A model generated the notes under the pieces. The model had not been told where the DNA came from. It saw nothing but the letters and a program-made list of their open reading frames with translations, and ran no database searches. A DNA stretch of 6,397 bases from NCBI GenBank assembly GCA_002316235.1, contig DCDD01000119.1, forward strand, positions 1 through 6,397, in the 5' to 3' direction. The DNA is from Bacteroidales bacterium UBA1064. GTDB lineage: Bacteria > Bacteroidota > Bacteroidia > Bacteroidales > Tenuifilaceae. Below, piece by piece: positions 1-6,397 of this stretch (positions are counted from its first letter, which is position 1; each line of letters begins with the position of its first letter). The translations under genes and the position numbers were made by a program.

Positions 1-1
1 G

Positions 2-162
2 GCCTATTATAACTTGAAGAAAAATAATTGTGTAGCCAGTAAATTGCCTCAGGTGCAATTTCGAGCAGCTTCCTATGTTTGGTTAAAGGGGGTTACGAAT
101 TGAAAGGATACGATTTGTTCCACGAAAAAATGGTGCAAATGCTGTGGAAAGGTCAAAGTTGA
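2..162 (+). pseudogene. Possible frameshifted 3' remnant of an unrecognised gene (partial)
   Basis: I do not recognise this gene. The frame beginning at base 2 is open from the window edge to a TGA at 98-100 and reads like protein (for example KLPQVQFRAASYVWLKG). The frame one base back continues from the same spot as GGYELKGYDLFHEKMVQMLW and stops at TGA 160-162. The two halves join at a run of five G (88-92). Restoring one G, or a -1 slip there, would give one continuous C-terminus. The end lies 31 bases from the convergent stop of the barrel gene. This could be a decayed gene, a sequencing error in the G run, or chance, since only about 50 codons are visible and no family is matched. Confidence is low. 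Confidence 0.25.
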
Positions 163-193
163 GCCTGATATCTTAAACTTTCAACATTTCCGG

Positions 194-1993
194 CTAGAAT
201 TTATACGATAGCCCAGCCTGAAGGTTGAATCCCTGAACAGGATAGAGATACCATTCCTGGTAGCGTGACGAGGTGATGTTGTTCAGGTTTAGGAATGCAT
301 AAAGCCTGTTGTTGAAGTTGTAGTCGAATCCCAGGTTGGCATCCACGTACCCTTTAAGCCTAACAGGCGATACCCCGTCGGGCGAGAGCACCCAACGTTT
401 GCCTACGGCAAAAAGTTGTATGCTGGTGTATATCTTATCCCTTAGGTTATAGCGTAGCTCAGCATAGGTGTTGTAGTCGGGTTTATGCCATGGATGTGCC
501 AGCTCATTCATTTTGTAGCTGAAGTACTCGGTGTGAATCAGAACGCTGAACCTTTCCGATGGAGCGATGGTGAGCTCGCCTAAAATTTTGGTAAGCTCAA
601 CGTTATCGAAATCCAGGTTGAACCTATTATACAGCGGATTTGCCGGATTGATGCTGATGTTTGTATAGAAGTATAAGCTGTCAACTATGGAGTAGGAGGC
701 CTGAACATTGTAGGATACCTTGGCGCTAAACTTCCCCTTTACTCCACCCGTCATCACCAGCTTATGGGTTGTGTTCCAGGCGCTAATGCCAGGCGTTATC
801 CAGGGATTCTCCCGAATAAGCTTGGAGTAGGAGTTTTCCTCAAGGTAGCCTCCAAATTCAATGTAGGGTATAACATAGTGGCTTACAACATCATAGGAGA
901 GCATGGCGCGTGGATAGATGAAGGTGTTGTTGATTCCGGAGTTGGCATCGTAAACCATGTATAGCCCGGCTACTGCCCGCCACTGCTTCCCAAAGAAATG
1001 AATCCATGGTGAAATGTTCAGAATAGAATTTTTCTGCATGTCAAACTGGCTGCTTCGGGAGTAGTGGGTAAATGAGATATCAACGCCAAGTTGCTCCTGC
1101 TTTAAATACTTATTGAATCCTCCTAATCCGGTAATTCTGTTTTCCTGCATATCGAACTTATCGCCTAGATGTTCAAAGCTAGCTAGGGCGTTATAGTTGA
1201 AATGGGCTGAATCCTTCCGGGATGTGTTGAAGTTGAGGTTAGCGTTTACCCTGTTAACCCTTTGCTTATCGGATGTTGGGCTAGTCAGGCTATCCAGTAT
1301 GTTGTACCCGTAGTAGGTTCTTGCGTTGTTGCTATAGCCTAAATCTCCCTGAAGAATTTTATTGGCAAACATTCTTTTCCCAAAAATCTGTATATCAGCC
1401 GTGGATGAGCTGGCATCAACCTTTTTGCTGTTTTCTAGTTTAACCTTCCCAATCTTTGAGCGGTACTGTACCCAAGCGCCATACATAAAGTCCGGATTAC
1501 GCTTGCTCATGAAGTATACCTCGGCAACTGGAAGTACTGCGTTTCCCATCCCCAGCTTAATGTACCCCTTTGATAAATCCTTCAATGGTTCGGCCATCAT
1601 TCGAGCTGCTGAGATAGGGCTAGGTGTAAAAGCTGTAACGGCAGGCCGCTGAACGATGGAGTAGGTAAAGTTTGGGGTAACCCTAATAGTGTCCTCTATT
1701 TTAGGGAGCTGGTTTATTTTGAAGGCATCAGAAATGGAGGGCTCGTATGGTCTAACAACCATTACCTCCTTTTTAAGGCTGGTTTCCTGGGCTACAGCCT
1801 TATTACCAACCAGCAGGTTTGTGGTAAATATAAACGCCAGTGTGCCTGCCAGCAGTATATTGGGCGCAAAATGTTGTTTTATGTGCTTATGGGTATTCAA
1901 TATTGTTGGTTTTTTGGCTAAATGGTATGGCGCTGCCAACCGGCAAACCTCAACATGAGGTGTGTGCTTATTGGTGTATTTTCTGCTCTGCAT
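194..1993 (-). CDS. Plug-less TonB-receptor-like outer-membrane beta-barrel protein
   Basis: Predicted outer-membrane beta-barrel of 599 codons. A hydrophobic stretch at residues 46-63, ending in the signal-peptidase-like site AVA|QE (68/69), indicates export. The mature N-terminus carries VVRPYEPSISDAF (79-91), a segment I associate with a Bacteroidota family commonly labelled 'TonB-dependent receptor'. From about residue 142 the protein alternates short aromatic amphipathic strands with turns. It ends in NNITSSRYQEWYLYPVQGF followed by LQAGLSYKF, which looks like the last strands and terminal-Phe beta-signal of TonB-receptor barrels. No plug domain or carboxypeptidase-like domain is visible, and 599 residues is short for a full receptor, so energised transport is not implied. 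The gene follows the TPR gene by 28 bases and is probably co-transcribed with it. The start is uncertain: the ATG at 1993 leaves a 45-residue leader before the hydrophobic core, while an in-frame TTG at 1900 (codon 32) would give a normal signal peptide. Substrate and partner are unknown. Confidence 0.88.
   Translation of the reverse strand: MQSRKYTNKHTPHVEVCRLAAPYHLAKKPTILNTHKHIKQHFAPNILLAGTLAFIFTTNLLVGNKAVAQETSLKKEVMVVRPYEPSISDAFKINQLPKIEDTIRVTPNFTYSIVQRPAVTAFTPSPISAARMMAEPLKDLSKGYIKLGMGNAVLPVAEVYFMSKRNPDFMYGAWVQYRSKIGKVKLENSKKVDASSSTADIQIFGKRMFANKILQGDLGYSNNARTYYGYNILDSLTSPTSDKQRVNRVNANLNFNTSRKDSAHFNYNALASFEHLGDKFDMQENRITGLGGFNKYLKQEQLGVDISFTHYSRSSQFDMQKNSILNISPWIHFFGKQWRAVAGLYMVYDANSGINNTFIYPRAMLSYDVVSHYVIPYIEFGGYLEENSYSKLIRENPWITPGISAWNTTHKLVMTGGVKGKFSAKVSYNVQASYSIVDSLYFYTNISINPANPLYNRFNLDFDNVELTKILGELTIAPSERFSVLIHTEYFSYKMNELAHPWHKPDYNTYAELRYNLRDKIYTSIQLFAVGKRWVLSPDGVSPVRLKGYVDANLGFDYNFNNRLYAFLNLNNITSSRYQEWYLYPVQGFNLQAGLSYKF
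1947..1961 (-). other. Small perfect hairpin near the start of the barrel gene
   Basis: ACCTCA (1947-1952) and TGAGGT (1956-1961) form a perfect 6-bp inverted repeat around a 3-base loop. It lies in the 5' part of the barrel reading frame if the ATG at 1993 is used, or in the TPR-barrel spacer if the TTG at 1900 is the true start. It has no T-run, so it is not an intrinsic terminator. It could be an mRNA-processing or stability element, or chance. Confidence 0.25.
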
Positions 1994-2021
1994 GTCTGGC
2001 TAGTTTAAAAGAATGGAACAT

Positions 2022-5000
2022 CTAAAAAGTAACACCCTCATCAACCTTTACTGACTGCTTATCCTTCTCGGTCTTTACCAGCTGGTTAAGCTTAGCGGTA
2101 GCCTCGTCAATAATGCCATCGGTTGTGCTGGAATACCCGTCAATAACGCTATTAAGGGTAGCTTTGGCCTGAAAGAAGTCATCCTGGTTGGCGTACACTT
2201 CGGCCAGCAGTATGAAGCTTTTGGCCAGCCAGTACTGGTGGGGGGTGTTCTTTTCGGCAAAATCGAAAACCTCCGCTTCGGTTTTCTTGTAATCCTTTTT
2301 CTGGAAGTAAATGCTGGTCTTCATGTACTTTGCCTCTGCCCCCTCGGCTGTTTTAAGATTGGTAGCCACCTTTGAATACTCAACTAAGGCCTCGTCGGCT
2401 CTTCCAAGTTCGTAGAGCGATTTAGCCAGCTTGAATTGGGTTTCACGCTCAAGCTCATCGGGTAGCTTTTCTGCCGAAAGTATGCTGCTGGCTATTGCCG
2501 GAATGTCGGCATATTGCTTTTGTTCAAAGGCACAGCGCAGCATTCCTATCCTGGCATCCTGAAGCATTGATTTGTACTCCGCAACCGACTCAAGCTTTGC
2601 GTATGCCTCATAGCTTTTGTCGTAGCTTCCCTTTTCAAAATAAAGTTCGCCTAACCTGAGTAGGCTCTGACCGGTGAAGTCGTTTTTTTGCCGGGTAGCA
2701 ACATCATCGAAAGCCTCAATTGCCCTATCGCGCATGCCTTGCTTGCGGTAACACTCACCCTGGTAAAAAAGGGCGTTAATGCAGAAGTTGCCCTGGGGGA
2801 AATCGCGCAGGTAGCTCGAAAAAGCGGCATTTGATTTTTCACAATCGCCTGTTATATAGATTTTTTCGGCCGAAATGTAGGTTAACGAGTCCTTTTCGGC
2901 TAGGCTCATGTTGGCCAGGCTGCCCAAGCTGGAGGCGTAGTTGAAGTAGGTGTTTGCATCGCCCCTGTCCACGTAAATATTTCTTATTCCCATCAGGGCA
3001 TTTTTTGCTTCAGGGGAATTTGGGAATCCTTCCACCACGCGCTTGAAGTACATCATGGCGCTATCAGGGTTTTCGGAATTGTAGTAGAGTAGCCCAAGTT
3101 GAACCAATGCCCTTACGTAGTAGCTGCTACCGGCATAGTTTTTCTCAATCAGCTTATAGTTTTCCATAGCCTTGCCTGTTTGTGTAAGAACCAGCTGGCT
3201 TTGTGCAATTTCAAAAATTGCATCGTCAGCGTAGCTTGAGCTGGGGTATAAGGTTAGCAGCTTCTGAAGGGATTCAATCTTTTTTTCGGGCCTTTCGACC
3301 AGCCCAAGAGCGAAGCCTCTTTGGAACAGGGCATAATCGGCATCAATTGTGCCAATAGCCATGGCTTTATCGTAGTAGTCTATGGCAGCCCAGTAGCGAC
3401 GCTGAATGAAAAATGAATCTCCGATTCTGTTGTAGGCATCGCCGACAAAAACGTTTTTCTCATCGTTGCTAAGGTTGGTAAACTTGCGAAACCACACAAC
3501 GGCCTCATCGTAACGTTTAAGTTTGAAGTTGGAATAACCAAGGTTGTAGTGTGCCATTAGGTACTCGGGTAAGCTGAAGGCACCGGAAGTTAAAATGAAT
3601 CGGTTGTAGCCCTCAGCTGCTTTTTCAAACTGCTCTAGTCTATAATAAGCCTCGGCCTGCCAGTAGGTTGCCAGCGCTGCAATTGTAGGGTTATAGGCTG
3701 AATTTTCGAGCGATTTTGCAAACATCGTAATGGCATCGTCGAATTGCATGTTTTGGAATAGCTCCAATCCTCTGTAGAATGTTGCCTTTTGGTATGCGGT
3801 TTTAATGGTTACGTCTTGCACTTTGATTTTTTCGAGCGCATCTACCGCCTCCTTGTAGTTTCTTGTGCTTAGGTAGGCCAAGGTTAAGTAGTTATAGGCT
3901 TCGTCAGTACGTGGAGTGTTTGGGTAAAGGGTGATGTACTGCCTGAATGCTTCAATTGCCTCGTTGAAGGGTGCGTAAAGCTGCTCGTAGGTGAGCTTGG
4001 CAAAGTTAAAAAGTGCATCCTCCTTGATAAAAGAGTCGAAATCTAGCTTTGCAGCCATTCCAAAAGCTTGCCTGGCTTTAGGCTTGTCGTTTAGCTTCAG
4101 GTAGCAGTCGGCCAGGTGGTAGTTGGCATTTTGGCTTAACGAGTCATCAACCGTGGAAACTCGCTCAAGGTGCTTGGCTGCTTCAGAAAAATTCCCTGTC
4201 TTATAGTAGGTAAATCCTACCAGGTAGTAATCGTCGCGCGATAGCTGGGGAGTTTTTTCAACATACTTGTTCAGGTAAACTAGCGCGCTGTCGTACTGCC
4301 GAAGTTTGAAGTATGAATCACCAACTATTCGTGCTATTTCAGGGGTTCGTCTGGTGGCATTATCGGCTACCAGTGGAGGAGCATAAGCCACTACCTTTTG
4401 GTAATCGCCCTGCAAGTAGTAGATTTGGGATATGTAAAAGGGAACAATAGGAGCAAACGTTTCATCGTTCTGAAGCTTTTCAAAACCCTTTAGTGCGGTT
4501 GCATATTTTTTTTGAAGGTAGGCAATGTGTGAGTAGTAGTAGGTTGCAGGCCCGGAAAATTTGCTGTCCATGTCCTTTACCTGGTATAACCACTTGTTTG
4601 CCAGCTCAAAATCGTTCGTCATAAAGTAGCAGTAACCCAGCATGAACTGCATCTCGTAGCGTTTTTCCCTGTCTAGTCCTTCCCCGTCAATCATGGATAG
4701 CCAGTAGATTGAGCTGGTAAAGTTCTTTTGCTGGTACTGCCGCTTGCCCATGACAAAGTAGGCTAAATCAATGTACTGGCTTTCGGGATGATTTTGAATG
4801 AAGCGGCCAAGAAGGTACTCAGCATCGTTGTTGTTAAGTTCAATGGCACAAATGGCGCTGTAAAATTCTGCATCGGTCCTTAGCTGGGCCACAACGTCCG
4901 AGGAATATTCAGACAGAAACTTCTGGAATGTTTTCTGCGAGCTGGCATACAACCCCTTCTGGTAAAGCTCAAAGGCTTTTGCAAAAAGAGCTTCCTCACG

Positions 5001-5087
5001 GGTGCTTATGCTTGTTTCCTGCCCGTGAGCAAGGCTAAAGGCAGCAGCTAGCGTTAAAGAAAGTATAAACGCCCTTAGTTTTGTCAT
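2022..5087 (-). CDS. Large secreted tetratricopeptide-repeat protein
   Basis: Predicted periplasmic scaffold of 1021 residues. Residues 1-22 form a signal peptide: basic start MTKLR, hydrophobic core, cleavage at AHG|QE. No lipobox cysteine is present, so it should be soluble or peripheral rather than a lipoprotein. Nearly all the rest is alpha-helical TPR-like repeat, starting about residue 30 (EEALFAKAFELYQKGLYASS) and running to about 1000. Several repeats have the 'xxPxSxxAxxA' turn seen in BamD/YbgF-type TPRs: HPESQY (about 100), YPNTPRTDEA (about 389), YPSSSYADDA (about 613), FPNSPEAKNA (about 689) and DFPQGN (about 763). No enzymatic domain is visible. The tail, about 20 residues, is charged and probably disordered. 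It precedes the outer-membrane barrel gene in the same direction with a 28-base gap, so a role in an envelope complex with that barrel is the natural inference. TPRs bind proteins, but the partner is not shown by sequence. The ATG at 5087 is chosen because it begins the signal peptide directly. Confidence 0.95.
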   Translation of the reverse strand: MTKLRAFILSLTLAAAFSLAHGQETSISTREEALFAKAFELYQKGLYASSQKTFQKFLSEYSSDVVAQLRTDAEFYSAICAIELNNNDAEYLLGRFIQNHPESQYIDLAYFVMGKRQYQQKNFTSSIYWLSMIDGEGLDREKRYEMQFMLGYCYFMTNDFELANKWLYQVKDMDSKFSGPATYYYSHIAYLQKKYATALKGFEKLQNDETFAPIVPFYISQIYYLQGDYQKVVAYAPPLVADNATRRTPEIARIVGDSYFKLRQYDSALVYLNKYVEKTPQLSRDDYYLVGFTYYKTGNFSEAAKHLERVSTVDDSLSQNANYHLADCYLKLNDKPKARQAFGMAAKLDFDSFIKEDALFNFAKLTYEQLYAPFNEAIEAFRQYITLYPNTPRTDEAYNYLTLAYLSTRNYKEAVDALEKIKVQDVTIKTAYQKATFYRGLELFQNMQFDDAITMFAKSLENSAYNPTIAALATYWQAEAYYRLEQFEKAAEGYNRFILTSGAFSLPEYLMAHYNLGYSNFKLKRYDEAVVWFRKFTNLSNDEKNVFVGDAYNRIGDSFFIQRRYWAAIDYYDKAMAIGTIDADYALFQRGFALGLVERPEKKIESLQKLLTLYPSSSYADDAIFEIAQSQLVLTQTGKAMENYKLIEKNYAGSSYYVRALVQLGLLYYNSENPDSAMMYFKRVVEGFPNSPEAKNALMGIRNIYVDRGDANTYFNYASSLGSLANMSLAEKDSLTYISAEKIYITGDCEKSNAAFSSYLRDFPQGNFCINALFYQGECYRKQGMRDRAIEAFDDVATRQKNDFTGQSLLRLGELYFEKGSYDKSYEAYAKLESVAEYKSMLQDARIGMLRCAFEQKQYADIPAIASSILSAEKLPDELERETQFKLAKSLYELGRADEALVEYSKVATNLKTAEGAEAKYMKTSIYFQKKDYKKTEAEVFDFAEKNTPHQYWLAKSFILLAEVYANQDDFFQAKATLNSVIDGYSSTTDGIIDEATAKLNQLVKTEKDKQSVKVDEGVTF

Positions 5088-5245
5088 ACCATCAAATCTT
5101 AATTTCCGATAAAAGTAGTAAGAAATGGAAAAACTGCCTACTGGCTCTTCATTTTTTTGTCAACAAAGCATTGGGTGTAAGTGTTATTGTAAAAAATAGT
5201 CTGATAGTAAGTAAAAGCGCTCCTGGTTCTACAATATGCACGTTA

Positions 5246-5266
5246 AAAACTTGCCATAAGAGTTTT
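5246..5266. promoter_or_regulatory. Imperfect dyad just upstream of the pirin promoter (operator candidate)
   Basis: AAAACT (5246-5251) and AGTTTT (5261-5266) are perfect inverted half-sites separated by nine bases. They end two bases before the TTTG of the pirin promoter candidate (5269). This position suits an activator-binding site or upstream element. The half-sites are A/T-rich and short, so chance is a real alternative. No regulator gene is present in the window. Confidence 0.25.
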
Positions 5267-5268
5267 AA

Positions 5269-5299
5269 TTTGACATTATCAAAATATTTACTAACTTAA
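5269..5299 (+). promoter_or_regulatory. Candidate Bacteroidetes-type promoter of the pirin gene
   Basis: TTTG at 5269-5272 (part of TTTGACA) is followed, after exactly 19 bases, by TAACTTAA at 5292-5299. The known Bacteroidetes consensus is TTTG, 19-21 bases, TAnnTTTG. The -33 box and spacing match fully, and the -7 box matches at TA and TT but not at its last two positions. Transcription would begin near 5305, leaving a leader of only about 12 bases before the GTG start at 5317. Confidence 0.5.
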
Positions 5300-5316
5300 C
5301 GGTCTAAAATAAGCAG

Positions 5317-6156
5317 GTGGTGATTACGGTAAGGAGAGTTATTCCCGCCCAGCAGGTTACCGATGGTGCAGGAGTAAAGTTAAATAGGGTTTTCGGGTAT
5401 GACACAAGAATGGAGACTGATCCCTTCCTCTTGCTGGATTACTTTGGTTCCGAAAATCCTACCGACTATGCTGCTGGATTTCCATGGCACCCCCATCGTG
5501 GAATTGAAACCATCACCTATATGCTACAGGGAAAGGTCGAGCATTCCGACAGCCTTGGCAATAGGGGTGAAGTTAACCCGGGCGGTGTACAGTGGATGAC
5601 TGCAGGTAGCGGAATAATCCATCAGGAGATGCCTAAGCCCATTTCGGGGTTAATGTATGGTTTTCAGCTTTGGCTGAATCTTCCCCGTAGCTTTAAAATG
5701 GTACCTCCTACCTACCACGATTTAAAATCATCCGATATACCGGAGGTTGAAACAAGCTCATCGAGGGTTAGGGTAATTGCCGGTCGATTCCGTAAGGCCG
5801 TTGGATTAAGTACACCCTACAACAGCAGCATTGATGTTCTTGATGTTAGGCTATGGCCCGATGCCCTTTTTGACGAAGCGCTGAATGCCAACTCCAGCTA
5901 CTTCCTGTTTGTTTACGATGGGCAAATCTCGTTCGCCGATTACTCTAAGCCTATTGGCAGCTTAAATGGTGTTATACTCGACAAGGGATCTATTCTGCAG
6001 CTTAAAGCTGAAAGTAATGGTGCCAACTTTCTCTTATTTGGTGGTCAACCCATAAATGAACCCATAGCATGGCGAGGCCCCATAGTAATGAACACCAACG
6101 ATGAGCTCAGCGTTGCATTTGAGGAGATAAACCAGGGTACATTCATTAAGGAGTAA
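5317..6156 (+). CDS. Pirin-family bicupin protein
   Basis: Cytosolic metal-binding bicupin of 279 residues, close to the usual pirin length of about 290. The N-terminal cupin (about 15-125) has the signature FPWHPHRGIET with His58 and His60, and GSGIIHQEMP with His102 and Glu104. These match the iron ligands His56, His58, His101 and Glu103 of human pirin, so the metal site is intact. The C-terminal pirin domain (about 170-275) includes GGQPINEPIAWRGP and VMNTNDEL, where the family usually has GPFVMNT. Some bacterial members (YhhW type) show quercetin 2,3-dioxygenase activity and others act as regulators or redox sensors; the true substrate here is unknown. The start is non-ATG: an in-frame TAA at 5305-5307 limits the N-terminus, and the only reasonable starts are the tandem GTG codons at 5317 and 5320, with no Shine-Dalgarno sequence. 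It is transcribed alone and divergently from the TPR gene. No signal peptide is present. Confidence 0.96.
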   Translation: MVITVRRVIPAQQVTDGAGVKLNRVFGYDTRMETDPFLLLDYFGSENPTDYAAGFPWHPHRGIETITYMLQGKVEHSDSLGNRGEVNPGGVQWMTAGSGIIHQEMPKPISGLMYGFQLWLNLPRSFKMVPPTYHDLKSSDIPEVETSSSRVRVIAGRFRKAVGLSTPYNSSIDVLDVRLWPDALFDEALNANSSYFLFVYDGQISFADYSKPIGSLNGVILDKGSILQLKAESNGANFLLFGGQPINEPIAWRGPIVMNTNDELSVAFEEINQGTFIKE

Positions 6157-6347
6157 GTTTTTTGCTCTGAGATTTAACGGGCAGAGGAGTATTGTTGGTA
6201 TTGATTTCACTTCGTGCAATTTTTCCCTGAATTCCTGAAGGGGTGTGATATAAACCTTATTTTTTCCTGTTGCGATGCAAAAGGTCTCAATGGTTCTTTA
6301 GAGAGGCTCCTACTTGCATCGCCAACATACCCGTGGCCACCTTAAAA
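6157..6347. other. Downstream non-coding stretch after the pirin gene
   Basis: No convincing gene is seen here. A short plus-strand frame open from 6249 to TAG 6369-6371 (reading CKRSQWFFREAPT and on through the repeat) and a minus-strand frame running into the 3' end of pirin lack good starts or domains. A T-run at 6158-6163 follows the pirin stop but no stable stem precedes it, so no terminator is called. Confidence 0.4.
6272..6322. repeat. 9-bp inverted repeat, 33-base spacer
   Basis: GCGATGCAA (6272-6280) is the exact reverse complement of TTGCATCGC (6314-6322). Inside the loop, TCTC (6285-6288) can also pair with GAGA (6301-6304). Neither flank has a T-run in the position needed for an intrinsic terminator on either strand. 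It sits 25 bases before the edge hairpin cluster and may be part of the same dispersed element. Confidence 0.5.
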
Positions 6348-6397
6348 CCCAGGGCTTTGCCCGGGGGCTAGGCTCTCTAGCCCCTTCGGGGCTTAAA
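6348..6397. repeat. G+C-rich hairpin cluster, candidate REP-like element, cut by window end
   Basis: Three hairpins are packed into 46 bases (6348-6393). The first pairs 6348-6355 with 6359-6365: CCC and GGGC against GCCC and GGG, with one bulged A and a TTT loop. The second is a perfect 8-bp stem, GGGGCTAG (6364-6371) with CTAGCCCC (6377-6384). The third pairs AGCCCC (6379-6384) with GGGGCT (6388-6393) around TTC. The second and third share an arm and so exclude each other. The composition contrasts with the A/T-rich spacers elsewhere. Clusters of this kind ('cagggctttgccc' plus 'gccccttcgggg') recall short dispersed repeats near genes in Bacteroidetes. Membership of a repeat family is an inference, since no second copy lies in the window. 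Confidence 0.45.

Larger units (their letters stand above)
5088..5316. promoter_or_regulatory. Divergent intergenic region between the TPR gene and the pirin gene
   Basis: This 229-base A/T-rich spacer separates two divergently transcribed genes and must hold both promoters. The pirin-side promoter is annotated separately. For the minus-strand TPR gene, TACTTTTA (complement of 5110-5117) fits seven of eight positions of the Bacteroidetes -7 box TAnnTTTG and would give a very short leader, but there is no TTTG at the right distance upstream. A minus-strand TTGACA (complement of 5158-5163) has only a weak -10 (TAGGCA) 17 bases downstream. No convincing gene lies here: the only open frame (TTG at 5081 to 5299) has no recognisable content. 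Confidence 0.6.

Noticed and set aside
1362..1958. Plus-strand open frames opposite the barrel gene (1362-1652, 1689-1958)
   Set aside because: They are antisense to a protein with clear signal peptide and barrel features, and their translations show no domain or plausible start context.
194..1993. Calling the barrel a full TonB-dependent (SusC-like) transporter
   Set aside because: No plug domain or carboxypeptidase-like domain is visible, the length is well below that of SusC-type receptors, and there is no SusD-like neighbour.
2022..5087. Assigning the TPR protein to the type IX secretion/gliding protein PorW/SprE, or to BamD
   Set aside because: PorW/SprE and BamD are lipoproteins, whereas this protein has no lipobox cysteine. 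The neighbours are not type IX or BAM genes, and BamD is far shorter. TPR resemblance alone does not identify it.
5081..5299. Plus-strand 72-codon frame in the divergent spacer
   Set aside because: It starts with a TTG inside the TPR signal-peptide codons, has no recognisable domain, and overlaps the promoter region of the pirin gene through to its end.
6034..6219. Minus-strand frame overlapping the 3' end of pirin
   Set aside because: About two thirds is antisense to the conserved pirin C-terminus, the start is a TTG, and the upstream part lies in the probable repeat.
6364..6397. Intrinsic terminator for the pirin transcript
   Set aside because: The stems are strong but are followed by TTAAA rather than a T-run, and they lie more than 200 bases after the stop codon.
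1..6397. tRNA, rRNA, CRISPR array or complete insertion sequence
   Set aside because: No cloverleaf-like or rRNA segments, no regularly spaced direct repeats and no transposase gene were seen on either strand.

Overview
The window reads as chromosomal DNA of a Bacteroidota bacterium, probably of the order Bacteroidales, at moderate G+C. The evidence is a long periplasmic tetratricopeptide-repeat protein next to a plug-less TonB-receptor-like outer-membrane barrel, the near absence of Shine-Dalgarno sequences, A/T-rich leaders, and one promoter candidate of the Bacteroidetes type (TTTG, 19 bases, TAnnTTTG-like). The genus cannot be named from the sequence.

Layout from left to right. Bases 1-162 hold a possible frameshifted 3' remnant of an unrecognised plus-strand gene that would enter from outside the window. 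Bases 194-1993 (minus) encode an outer-membrane beta-barrel of the type usually annotated as 'TonB-dependent receptor', but with no visible plug domain. Bases 2022-5087 (minus) encode a 1021-residue secreted TPR protein. These two genes run the same way with a 28-base gap, TPR gene first, and look like one transcription unit. A 229-base divergent intergenic region (5088-5316) separates them from a plus-strand pirin-family cupin gene (5317-6156), which carries the complete His-His-His-Glu metal site. The last 241 bases (6157-6397) show no convincing gene. They contain a 9-bp inverted repeat and, at the right edge, a G+C-rich cluster of overlapping hairpins that resembles a REP-like dispersed element cut by the window end.

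How the genes work together: the TPR protein and the barrel are both predicted to be exported, one to the periplasm and one to the outer membrane. Their arrangement suggests partners in an envelope complex, but their function is not revealed by sequence. The pirin is cytosolic, divergently transcribed and has no evident functional tie to them.

Nothing here amounts to a clear new biological system. The points most worth following up are the uncharacterised TPR/barrel pair with its conserved-looking N-terminal motif, the edge repeat, and the compact promoter and start of the pirin gene.
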